From the NCBI GenBank assembly GCA_012842605.1, contig DUSN01000103.1, forward strand, positions 1 to 50,563: a DNA stretch of 50,563 bases, read 5' to 3'. Of this stretch, positions 1 through 7,314 are shown in pieces (within the stretch, counting starts at the first letter, position 1; each line of letters starts with the position of its first letter). Under the pieces are notes generated by a model that saw nothing but the letters and a program-made list of their open reading frames with translations, was not told where the DNA came from and searched no databases. The DNA is from Clostridiales bacterium. Lineage in GTDB: Bacteria; Bacillota; Clostridia; Caldicoprobacterales; DTU083. The position numbers and the translations under genes were made by a program.

Positions 1-240
1 GATGGATACCGTATTATAGATAACATTCCAAAAACCCGGAATCTTGAACATATACAGAAAATTCTCAAGCCCTACATACTGGGAGCCAAACAGTCCTTTT
101 CCGGGCAAGAACCGCTGAAAAGCTATGACATTGCCTACCATGGGGCCGTATGAATAAATCAGCATGATGATTACTGCAGGCAGAAGCATAATATACAGCG
201 GTATCTCGCGCCTAAGCTTAGCTTTATTCTTAGCTTTCAT
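1..240 (-). CDS. LplB-type sugar ABC transporter permease, partial (cut by window edge)
   Basis: The first 80 codons of a membrane permease are present; the rest lies beyond the left edge. The protein begins MKAKNKAKLRREIPLYIMLL, a short basic cytoplasmic stretch followed by a hydrophobic first membrane segment. It continues with a GLENF-type sequence that in LplB-like permeases of oligosaccharide importers lies between the first two membrane spans. It starts 32 bases after the stop of the upstream binding-protein gene, with a GGGGG-type ribosome binding site about 5 bases before the ATG, so the two are probably one operon. The substrate cannot be told. The family call rests on similarity of this N terminus to the complete permeases elsewhere in the window; the inner-membrane role is family knowledge. 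Confidence 0.85.
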   Translation of the reverse strand, partial: MKAKNKAKLRREIPLYIMLLPAVIIMLIYSYGPMVGNVIAFQRFLPGKGLFGSQYVGLENFLYMFKIPGFWNVIYNTVSI

Positions 241-272
241 GCTGACCCCCGCCTTTTCTGTTTGAAATGCAG

Positions 273-1910
273 CTACCTTTTCCACCAGTCATTTACCTCT
301 CTTGTAATATCTTCGCCGCCCATGCTGTACCATTTTTCCACAAAGGCATCAAAGCTGTCCAGTGACTCTCCCATGATAACATTGGTAATCATCTCATCCT
401 CCATGGTGTTCAGTGCAGCCATTTTTTCTGCCATGGTTTTTGTAGGTGCGCCATAGAACTGATTCAGCATGCCGCCATCCTTAGCAATCTTGTCAAGGAT
501 GCTTACAGAACCGTTTTCACCATAGGTTGCAACCTCTACCCAGGCTTCCTTAATGCCCTGATCAAAATATGCCATAATAACCTGATACCGTTTGGTCTCA
601 TCCATGTTCAATCCTGCAGGATTGCGTTCTGCCAGTGCCCTGGATATATTCTTATATGCTCTCAGCATGGCGTTGGGTTCCCATAAATGAAAGTCTGTAT
701 ATTTGTACTTGACTACATCGGGATTGTCTAAAGAGCCAAGATAAGTGTCCCGCATCTCCTCATCCTCGGCAGCAAGGAAATTATCACACCAGAAGTTAAG
801 CATTTTAAGAACCGCTTCCGGATGCTCATAGCCTTTCCTTATGGCTATAATGTTGAAAACAGCTGCAGAATACTGGCTTTTTGCCGGCTTGTCATCAATG
901 GACGGAATAGGATATGCCTGCCAGTAAGCGTCAGGATAATTGGCCTGGCTTAAATTCAGCGGGCTGTATGGATTCCACCATACACCGAATTCAATGCCAA
1001 TCTTGCTGTTTGCTATGGCTTCGGCAATTTTGTTGCTGTCTTTTACACCGAATTCCTTGTCTATCTCGCCACGGCTGTACATTTCCTGAAGCACTGCCAG
1101 GGCCTGTTTCATTTCAGGCTGTACGGAACCATATACAAGAGAACCGTCCTTTTCATACCATATCCTGGGATAAGCATGGAAGCCGTTGAAAAAGCCCTGC
1201 AATCCGCCGTAAGCTCCCCACAATTCCTTTGATACAGCAATACCGAATGTATCATCCACCCCGTTTTTATCCGGATCCTCTTTTACGAATCTGGAGGAGA
1301 TTTCAATAACATCCTGCATTGTTTTCGGAGCATCAATACCGAGTGCTCTCATCCAATCCTGGCGTATCCACAGCACAGGAGCACCGGCTATGGAAGCATC
1401 GGTCATTGGCAAGCCCATCAGCTTGCCGTCTACTATAGTGCAGGGAAGGGCTGTGGGATCCTGTTCCAAAATCATTTTTGTATTTTCCGAAGCATATGTT
1501 TCGTATACACTGCTGATATCCTCAATCAAATCACTGTCGTAGAGAAGTTTGAAAAGCAGAGGATCAACCACAAAGGCATCAGGTATATCTCCTGACATTA
1601 TTGTTGCAGTAAGCTTCTGCTTATACTGGGAATTGTCCACTACCCACATATAGGAAAGGTTGATGCCAAGCTTTTCCGCATAGGTTCGTGTCCAAATATT
1701 GTTGTGAATGTCCTCCCCTTCCAGGAATTTGACTGTAGCGTCCACTGCCTTTACTGAAACAAGATTGATTGGCGGGTCATATTTCCCCTCTACCGTAATT
1801 TCCGGCTTTGGCTTGGAACCGTTGCTGCCCTGCGTGCCTCCGGTACCGCAGGCAGTGGTTATAACTAAAGTAAAAAGAACTAAAATTATAACTATCTTAT
1901 AATTTTTCAT
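273..1910 (-). CDS. Sugar ABC transporter substrate-binding lipoprotein (LplA-like, family 1)
   Basis: An extracellular lipoprotein of 545 residues that would capture an oligosaccharide and deliver it to the LplB/LplC permeases. The N terminus is MKNYKIVIILVLFTLVITTA followed by Cys, a lipoprotein signal with the lipobox ending TTAC. A Gly/Ser-rich linker follows, then a typical family 1 binding-protein body. I chose the ATG at 1910 because GGAGG lies 8 bases upstream; a GTG five codons earlier would overlap that ribosome binding site. The permease gene follows 32 bases downstream. It ends with TAG, which shows that TAG is an ordinary stop codon in this genome. The sugar is not identifiable. 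Confidence 0.9.
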   Translation of the reverse strand: MKNYKIVIILVLFTLVITTACGTGGTQGSNGSKPKPEITVEGKYDPPINLVSVKAVDATVKFLEGEDIHNNIWTRTYAEKLGINLSYMWVVDNSQYKQKLTATIMSGDIPDAFVVDPLLFKLLYDSDLIEDISSVYETYASENTKMILEQDPTALPCTIVDGKLMGLPMTDASIAGAPVLWIRQDWMRALGIDAPKTMQDVIEISSRFVKEDPDKNGVDDTFGIAVSKELWGAYGGLQGFFNGFHAYPRIWYEKDGSLVYGSVQPEMKQALAVLQEMYSRGEIDKEFGVKDSNKIAEAIANSKIGIEFGVWWNPYSPLNLSQANYPDAYWQAYPIPSIDDKPAKSQYSAAVFNIIAIRKGYEHPEAVLKMLNFWCDNFLAAEDEEMRDTYLGSLDNPDVVKYKYTDFHLWEPNAMLRAYKNISRALAERNPAGLNMDETKRYQVIMAYFDQGIKEAWVEVATYGENGSVSILDKIAKDGGMLNQFYGAPTKTMAEKMAALNTMEDEMITNVIMGESLDSFDAFVEKWYSMGGEDITREVNDWWKR

Positions 1911-2011
1911 AAATGAAACCTCCACTCAAGTAATACAGGCATGATATTCTGAGTTCAGTCAAGATATTTGCACTCATGAAGGATATTAGTGCTCAGACAA
2001 GCTAAATGTAA

Positions 2012-2776
2012 TCATGCAAGATATTTCTTCATCCATTCCGCAAGCATAAGATTCATGCCTACTGTATCGGCATGGGCGGAATTGGGATCTATCACCAGCT
2101 TCAGGGCATCTTCATCGGCAACTATTGGTCTTAAAAGCTCATACAGCCTTTGGGCACCGGATACGGGAGTAACCATGTCCTTTGCTCCGCACAGCATCAG
2201 AAGCGGCGTATCCTTCATCATCTCATACCGGTTGATTGGCTGGATGCTTTCCGCTATTTTCCTGTATTCAGCCAACTCACCAGCCTCTTTAATTATTCCT
2301 AAGCTCTTGAGTTCTTCTGTCTTTTCAGGGGTATTAAAGTTATCGACAATGGATACCCAGTCAGGAGTACTTATGATTGGCACTGCTGCCTTTACTTTTT
2401 TCTTCTCCTGTGCAATGTATTGAAATGTTATGCATCCACCCATGGAAAAGCCGGCTAATCCTACCCTTGTATTGTCTGCGTCCTGATTGTCCGTATAGCT
2501 GTCTATTAAGTTGTCAATCTCAGAAGTGCTGTGCTGAATGCTGTCAAAGAGATCAATGACCTGCCCGCTGCCTCTTTCTCCGTGGCCATAGGCATCCGGA
2601 ACTACAACAAAAAACCCGTTGCAAGCCAGGTTATAAGCCTGGATCAGAACGAACTCCTTCCTGCCTAAATAGCCATGGTATAAAAGCACCATAGGCTTCT
2701 TTTTAACACCGTTATTCTCATACAATTCCAGTAATGGAATATCACATACCCGTTTGCTTCGTACAATAATTTCCAT
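2012..2776 (-). CDS. Alpha/beta hydrolase (dienelactone hydrolase/S9-esterase type)
   Basis: A cytoplasmic alpha/beta-hydrolase of about 254 residues. Visible family marks are the oxyanion-region sequence LLYHGYLGRKE near residue 32, the nucleophile elbow GFSMGG with Ser near residue 110, a late Asp in LCGAKDMVTP, and a C-terminal His in SAHADTVG. These suit a Ser-Asp-His triad. It resembles small Bacillus esterases of the YitV type, but the substrate is unknown. The ATG at 2776 is preferred because AGGGGG lies 9 bases before it; a longer reading frame upstream lacks a ribosome site. The binding-protein gene starts about 100 bases downstream, so co-transcription is possible but not shown. A deacetylase or sugar-ester role would suit the neighbourhood; that is inference. 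Confidence 0.85.
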   Translation of the reverse strand: MEIIVRSKRVCDIPLLELYENNGVKKKPMVLLYHGYLGRKEFVLIQAYNLACNGFFVVVPDAYGHGERGSGQVIDLFDSIQHSTSEIDNLIDSYTDNQDADNTRVGLAGFSMGGCITFQYIAQEKKKVKAAVPIISTPDWVSIVDNFNTPEKTEELKSLGIIKEAGELAEYRKIAESIQPINRYEMMKDTPLLMLCGAKDMVTPVSGAQRLYELLRPIVADEDALKLVIDPNSAHADTVGMNLMLAEWMKKYLA

Positions 2777-2933
2777 GCTTAACAGCCCCCTATCCGGAAT
2801 AGCTTGATAAAAAGAAGTGAACCCAACAATGAAGAGCAAGAATTTTTACTATCCTTGATTTTTATTATAATAAATAAATGACTGGAGGTATATGTAAGTA
2901 TTTTTACAAACATATATATTTTTTTACCAAATT
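2777..2933. other. Non-coding AT-rich stretch upstream of the hydrolase gene
   Basis: This stretch holds the leader of the minus-strand hydrolase gene and very AT-rich sequence. I see no gene and no convincing promoter pair, although TATAAT-like strings occur around 2862-2875. Confidence 0.4.
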
Positions 2934-2969
2934 AAAAACACACAGGCATCAGTAACTCAAGCCTGTGTG
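2934..2969 (-). terminator. Rho-independent terminator of the PHP-domain gene
   Basis: Perfect 9-bp arms CACACAGGC (2939-2947) and GCCTGTGTG (2961-2969) with a 13-base loop are followed on the minus strand by TTTTTAATTT. The hairpin lies downstream of the PHP gene, which ends at 3124. Confidence 0.8.
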
Positions 2970-3123
2970 ACTATAGTGCAGACAAACTTCAAAAGTATTA
3001 GGTCTGATTCAGTATAACAACGTTAAAAGGATTAGAATCCTGCTATATATGAAGCATCCAAAGCATAAAGCTGCTATAGTATATGCAGCATTTAGTACAT
3101 TTAGCTGTTTATGCTATAAAAAA

Positions 3124-3849
3124 CTACTCTATTATGTTGCCTTCCCTGTCGGTAATCCTGCCGTCTATAATCAGATAGCCTTCTCCGGCCTTTAGGGACT
3201 CTACAAAGTGCTGACTGTTCTCAATCCTGTGCCGGAAAGCTACGCCGCATATGCCGACATTGTATAGCCCATGAATATCGCAGCCGGATGTACGTATGAG
3301 ATTTGGATGAGCCCGGGCAAGTTCCCATGCAAGATGGTTATTGTTATGCGGTGAGGAGGATTCACTGTTATTCACTTCTATTCCGTCAACCAGGTCCGGT
3401 TTGGGATCAGGTTCATATAGCAGATAAAAGGCTCTGCGGTACGGATGAGCTTGAATAATAAGTCCGCCGCTTTCCCTTACCAGCCTGGAATATTTCTCAA
3501 TGGGCATAACATCAATGCCTGGATGAGCCAGCAGAAATTCCTTGTCAAGATTATATGTCAGGTAGTCATGTCCATAGGGGTTATGGGTAAATTCCCAGCC
3601 AAAGAATACATCAAGTCCAATTTTTTCTCCTTCCCGCCGGGCATTTTCATAACCTTGAACAAACATTTCCATCTGGAGGTCCCAGCTTACATGCCTTGGA
3701 ACTGAGCAGTTGCCGTTTACAAAATGATCGGTTACAAATATTCCTGTGAATCCGGCTTCCTTGTATGCCCTGGCCATTTCTGCGCCGGTACTGCAGGCAC
3801 ATTTGCTTACTTCTGAAGTGTGAAGATGAGTCTCATATTTGTAAAACAT
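3124..3849 (-). CDS. PHP-domain metal-dependent hydrolase
   Basis: A protein of about 241 residues of the PHP superfamily. The N-terminal metal motif THLHTSE, the TDHF motif about 35 residues later, HPYRRAF in the middle and SGCDIHG towards the C terminus are the usual metal-binding His/Asp segments. PHP proteins of this size hydrolyse phosphate esters with two or three divalent metals; the substrate here is unknown. I chose the ATG at 3849 because GGGGG lies 5 bases upstream and the protein then begins just before the first motif. In-frame ATGs at 3861 and 3870 have weaker sites. It stands alone on the minus strand with a strong terminator after it. It ends with TAG. Confidence 0.85.
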   Translation of the reverse strand: MFYKYETHLHTSEVSKCACSTGAEMARAYKEAGFTGIFVTDHFVNGNCSVPRHVSWDLQMEMFVQGYENARREGEKIGLDVFFGWEFTHNPYGHDYLTYNLDKEFLLAHPGIDVMPIEKYSRLVRESGGLIIQAHPYRRAFYLLYEPDPKPDLVDGIEVNNSESSSPHNNNHLAWELARAHPNLIRTSGCDIHGLYNVGICGVAFRHRIENSQHFVESLKAGEGYLIIDGRITDREGNIIE

Positions 3850-4053
3850 ATTGTCCCCCATATAAAGCATTTTGTCTCTCTATATTTTATTAACCGGTTC
3901 GCAATGCCGGCAATCAATGTCTTATATTTTTCTCATACTTACAGAAAGTGATAAAATTCTACAATACATTCTCGATTATATGCCTTTCCGTATCCAAAGT
4001 CAATTTTCAAAACTGCTGCCTAATCAAACATAACGGGCATGAGTTAATTATAT

Positions 4054-4082
4054 TTGATAAGATTTGGGTGTATTGGTATAAT
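4054..4082 (+). promoter_or_regulatory. Sigma-A promoter of the methyltransferase/pseudouridine synthase pair
   Basis: TTGATA at 4054-4059 and a perfect TATAAT at 4077-4082 are separated by 17 bases, about 50 bases before the ATG at 4132. Confidence 0.75.
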
Positions 4083-4131
4083 AATATAATTCAGAGGAAG
4101 CTTGAAATAATGGTACAGGAGGAGCAAATCC

Positions 4132-5001
4132 ATGTTTTTGGCAAACGAGTGGAAGGATTATGAGCTAATTGACACCGGCAGCGGCGAGAAGCTGGAACGC
4201 TGGGGCAAATACATACTAAGACGCCCGGACCCGCAGGTAATCTGGCCTATGTCCTCGGACAAGCATTGGAAGCGGGCTCATGCCCATTATCACAGGAGCA
4301 GTACGGGCGGCGGTGAATGGGAGTACTTCCACGAGCTTCCTTCAGAATGGAAAATTACATATAAGGAACTGACTTTTCATGTTAAGCCCATGGGATTTAA
4401 ACATACGGGATTATTCCCTGAACAGGCGGTAAACTGGGACTGGATTATTGAAAAGATAAGAAGCCGCAAAGCTCCCGTCAAGGTGCTGAATTTATTCGCT
4501 TATACAGGAGGGGCTACAGTTGCTGCAGCATATGCAGGAGCTGAGGAGGTTTGCCATGTAGACGCTGCTAAAGGTATGGTAGCCTGGGCAAAGGAGAATA
4601 TTCAGCTTTCCGGCCTGGGTGACAGGAAAGTACGATTCATAGTGGACGACGTTATAAAGTTTGTACAGCGCGAGATAAGGCGGCGCAGGCAATATGACGG
4701 GATAATCATGGACCCTCCCACCTATGGCAGGGGCCCTAACGGTGAAGTATGGAAAATTGAAAATGAATTGTACGGGCTGGTGGAGCTTTGCCTAAAGGTA
4801 CTCTCTCCCAATCCCCTGTTTTTCCTGATTAACTCTTATACAACAGGCCTGGCACCAACTGTGCTTACAAATATACTGACCCTGTCCATGAAAAGAAAAT
4901 ACGGCGGTACAGTCAGAGCTGAAGAAGTAGGCCTGCCCATTTCCAGCTCCGGATTAATACTGCCCTGCGGTGCTTCAGGACGCTGGGAGGCAAAGGAATG
5001 A
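4132..5001 (+). CDS. Class I SAM-dependent methyltransferase, probably for rRNA (RlmI/RlmK-like)
   Basis: A 289-residue cytoplasmic methyltransferase. The SAM-binding fold is marked by motif I VLNLFAYTGGATVAAA near residue 120, an acidic VDAAKGMV at the end of strand 2, and motif IV DPPTYGRG near residue 197. That motif IV form is typical of the Methyltrans_SAM family that contains 23S rRNA cytosine methyltransferases. The protein lacks the N-terminal PUA domain of full-length RlmI, so the exact target is open. AGGAGG lies 8 bases before the ATG. The stop overlaps the start of the next gene by 4 bases, so the two RNA-modification genes are translationally coupled, which supports an RNA target. 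Confidence 0.85.
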   Translation: MFLANEWKDYELIDTGSGEKLERWGKYILRRPDPQVIWPMSSDKHWKRAHAHYHRSSTGGGEWEYFHELPSEWKITYKELTFHVKPMGFKHTGLFPEQAVNWDWIIEKIRSRKAPVKVLNLFAYTGGATVAAAYAGAEEVCHVDAAKGMVAWAKENIQLSGLGDRKVRFIVDDVIKFVQREIRRRRQYDGIIMDPPTYGRGPNGEVWKIENELYGLVELCLKVLSPNPLFFLINSYTTGLAPTVLTNILTLSMKRKYGGTVRAEEVGLPISSSGLILPCGASGRWEAKE

Positions 5002-5717
5002 GTCAACAGAGCAATGCCGGAGCTAATATCAGCATTAACATATTGTATGAGGATAATCATCTGCTTGTGGTGGAAAAGCCTGTCAACATCCCCACCCAGG
5101 AAGATGCATCAGGGGATCCGGACCTGCTGTCCTTGCTTAAAGAAGACATAAAAGCAAGGTATAATAAGCCGGGCAATGTTTATTTAGGGCTTGTCCACCG
5201 TTTGGACAGGCCGGTAGGCGGGGCAATGGTCTTTGCCAAAACATCTAAGGCAGCTTCCAGACTTTCGGATCAGGTTCGGACTCATGCCTTCGGAAAAGAA
5301 TACCTGGCTGTCATACACGGATTGCCAAGTCAGAGAAAGGGACGATTGGAGCACTATCTGCTGAAAAACCAGGCAGCAAATATGGTAAAAGCCGTCCCCT
5401 CATCTGCTCCCGGCAGCAAGCATGCTGTCCTGGAGTATGAGGTAATGGGCGGCAGTGAGCATTTGAGCCTGGTTCGTATCCATTTACTGACCGGACGTTC
5501 ACATCAGATACGGGTACAATTTGCAGTATCCGGACATCCTCTTTTTGGAGATCAAAAGTATGGAGCCAACGTTAATACTCCCGGGCAGCAAATTGCCTTA
5601 TGGTCCTATCGAATCCGCTTTCATCATCCCACAACAAAACAGGAGATGGAATTTTCATCCCATCCCCCGGATCTTTATCCCTGGAACATGTTCTCTTCTA
5701 TGATAAAGAGCTTATAA
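4998..5717 (+). CDS. RluA-family RNA pseudouridine synthase
   Basis: A 239-residue enzyme that would convert uridine to pseudouridine in rRNA or tRNA. The catalytic segment LVHRLDRPVGG, with the conserved Asp near residue 70, is the RluA-family signature in its HRLDR.VGG form. The later LLTGRSHQIRVQ is the second conserved block. There is no S4 RNA-binding domain, as in the short RluA subgroup. It overlaps the methyltransferase gene by ATGA. The target position cannot be assigned from sequence alone. It converges with the minus-strand PH-domain gene 14 bases further on. Confidence 0.9.
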   Translation: MSQQSNAGANISINILYEDNHLLVVEKPVNIPTQEDASGDPDLLSLLKEDIKARYNKPGNVYLGLVHRLDRPVGGAMVFAKTSKAASRLSDQVRTHAFGKEYLAVIHGLPSQRKGRLEHYLLKNQAANMVKAVPSSAPGSKHAVLEYEVMGGSEHLSLVRIHLLTGRSHQIRVQFAVSGHPLFGDQKYGANVNTPGQQIALWSYRIRFHHPTTKQEMEFSSHPPDLYPWNMFSSMIKSL

Positions 5718-5731
5718 TTTGCGTGTATGGT

Positions 5732-6106
5732 TTATAAAATTAATTCGCTGATTGCCTTGCACAGGCCGACAATGTTGGAGCTGCCTTTTAACTCAAAGCG
5801 GATTTTCCCAAGCCCGGACAAGAAAATATCCAGCTCAGCATCCAGGTCCAGCAGCCCTGCGGTTTCTACTGAATACGCCTGAATTTTGCTGTATGGAATG
5901 GAAGTATAATCTTTTTTCGTACCAGTGAGTCCTTGTACATTAATGGATATGATTCTTTTGTTGGTGAACACTACTCTATCCCGCATGGAAACATAGCTGT
6001 CGATGACAGTTTCACCGTCAATCAGAAGCTCCTTTACATGCTGATAACCAATATTTTTGTCCTCCGGTTTCAGCTTGAACAGAGCCTTGTTATTGAAATC
6101 AATCAC
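5732..6106 (-). CDS. PH-domain protein (bacterial PH, YvbH-like)
   Basis: A small soluble protein of 124 residues that matches the bacterial pleckstrin-homology family around YvbH. The recognisable parts are the strand series LIDGETVIDSYVSMRDRVVF, then TNKRIISINVQG, and the SIPYSKIQAYSVE segment. The role of this family is unknown. The start is a GTG at 6106, chosen because AAGGAGG precedes it by 8 bases and no upstream ATG exists in frame. It appears to be monocistronic. Nothing in the neighbourhood suggests a function. Confidence 0.8.
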   Translation of the reverse strand: MIDFNNKALFKLKPEDKNIGYQHVKELLIDGETVIDSYVSMRDRVVFTNKRIISINVQGLTGTKKDYTSIPYSKIQAYSVETAGLLDLDAELDIFLSGLGKIRFELKGSSNIVGLCKAISELIL

Positions 6107-6223
6107 GGTTTTTTCCTCCTTTTCCGTTTCTTAAATAATACAATGATTTCTGGCTGAAATCAGTATAACACACTTATTCTGTGCTTACCAGTTTCTATGT
6201 GTTCACATGTGTCTTATTATGAA

Positions 6224-6252
6224 TTGACAAGGTTAGCCATGAAAGCTATCAT
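6224..6252 (+). promoter_or_regulatory. Sigma-A promoter of the URO-D-like remnant
   Basis: TTGACA at 6224-6229 and TATCAT at 6247-6252 are separated by 17 bases. The promoter is intact although the gene it serves is not. Confidence 0.7.
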
Positions 6253-6275
6253 GTCTATAAAAGGGGGCGATTTAG

Positions 6276-6742
6276 ATGACAAAACGTCAACGGGTTATTG
6301 ATGCAGTAAGTCACAAGGAGACAGATATTATACCGTATCAGGTGAGCTTAACTCATCAGGAATATGAAAAGGTCAGCAAGTACCTGGGAGATGACAATTT
6401 CGGTGCGAAAATCGGAAACCATATCGACAGCGTCTATTATGACGGTTACCTGAAGGAAATCACACCCGGCTCCGGTTATTGGAAGGATGATTTCGGAGTA
6501 GTCTGGAACCGCAACGGTGCGGACAATGATATCGGAGTGATTAACGGCTTTGTCTTTACGGAACCCGAAAAGAAAGGCTTCTTGCCTATGCAGCTCCCGA
6601 AGAAGTGAAGCAAGTTGCCAGGGAAACCATGGAAATCTTAGGCAAGGGCGGCGGATATATCGCAGCTCCCACCCATTCCATCCCGGGTGATGTGCCGCCG
6701 GAGAATGTTGTTGCCATGATTGAGGTCTTCCAGAATCAATAA
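6276..6742 (+). pseudogene. Uroporphyrinogen-decarboxylase-like protein, internally deleted remnant
   Basis: The first ~103 codons, starting MTKRQRVIDAVSHKETDIIP, look like the N terminus of a URO-D/MtaA-CmuA family protein. That frame ends at a TGA at 6606-6608. Immediately after, in another frame, comes the sequence YAAPEEVKQVARETMEILGK and then GGGYIAAPTHSIPGDVPPEN, the C-terminal signature of the same family, ending at the TAA at 6740-6742. Family members are usually around 330-370 residues, so roughly 190 central codons are missing and the joint is out of frame, near 6585-6595. The promoter, a GGGGG ribosome site and the terminator survive. The truncated product would lack most of the barrel and is presumably inactive. 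These proteins normally act in corrinoid methyl transfer or related reactions. Confidence 0.8.
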
Positions 6743-6749
6743 CGTATAG

Positions 6750-6780
6750 AAGGCTGAGGATTTTCCCTCAGCCTTATTTG
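6750..6780 (+). terminator. Rho-independent terminator after the URO-D remnant
   Basis: Arms AAGGCTGAGG (6750-6759) and CCTCAGCCTT (6766-6775) form a 10-bp stem with a 6-base loop, followed by ATTTGATTT. Confidence 0.75.
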
Positions 6781-6849
6781 ATTTCAGCCGGCATGTTTAA
6801 AACAATTATTCTTCCTGCATAATCATAAAATTTTTTTGTAAATATATGC

Positions 6850-6878
6850 TTTACAAAAAATCAAAAATTTGCTAATAT
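6850..6878 (+). promoter_or_regulatory. Sigma-A promoter of the T-box leader
   Basis: TTTACA at 6850-6855 and TAATAT at 6873-6878 are separated by 17 bases. The implied start, about 6885, lies just before Stem I of the T-box. Confidence 0.6.
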
Positions 6879-6892
6879 GTTAGCAATTATAT

Positions 6893-7213
6893 TCAAATGC
6901 GTTGACAGGGAAAACACACTACGATACGGAGCTACAGAGAGCTGTTGGCCGCTGCGAAACAGTGCCCGGTGTAGTCGTGAACTCACCCTCGAGCTGTCAG
7001 CCGAAAGCCATGGACACTTAAGGATATCCGGGTTAATCCAATGCCATGGCAAGTAAGTGGGAACGGGGTTCTCGCCGTTATCATGAGAGGGCATTAGTAA
7101 AAGGATGCCTCAGAGTGGGTATATGTATAATTATATACATTTGCCAATAAGAGTGGTACCACGGAAGTATAGCTTTCGTCTCTTGCATCATAATGCAGGA
7201 CGAAAGCTTTTTT
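6893..7213 (+). promoter_or_regulatory. T-box riboswitch, specifier codon CTC (leucine)
   Basis: The leader has all main T-box parts. Stem I is closed by TGACAG (6903-6908) with CTGTCA (6994-6999). The specifier loop contains GAA-CTC-ACC, giving the specifier CTC at 6982-6984, a Leu codon. The T-box sequence AAGAGTGGTACCACGG is at 7149-7164. Its TGGT is complementary to an ACCA 3' end, so it demands a discriminator A, as in tRNA-Leu. The terminator stem AGCTTTCGTC (7171-7180) with GACGAAAGCT (7199-7208) is followed by a T run to 7213. Uncharged tRNA-Leu should stabilise the antiterminator and allow transcription into the gene at 7315. The specifier was read by eye from the motif pattern. Confidence 0.9.
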
Positions 7214-7314
7214 ATTTCTATATTAATTTCATTTCCTGACAGACGCCGGTAAAGCAGTATAAATGCCGGTACTATTAAATGTAATTTTATTCTAACAGGA
7301 TATAGGAGAGGAGA

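Noticed and set aside
3880-3900. AACCGGTT palindrome before the PHP gene as an operator
   Set aside because: Only 8 bp, a single copy, and the surrounding -35/-10 are weak; not enough to call a site.
3948-4163. Open frame of 71 codons overlapping the methyltransferase start
   Set aside because: It runs through the promoter and ribosome site of the methyltransferase gene, has no ribosome site of its own and no family resemblance.
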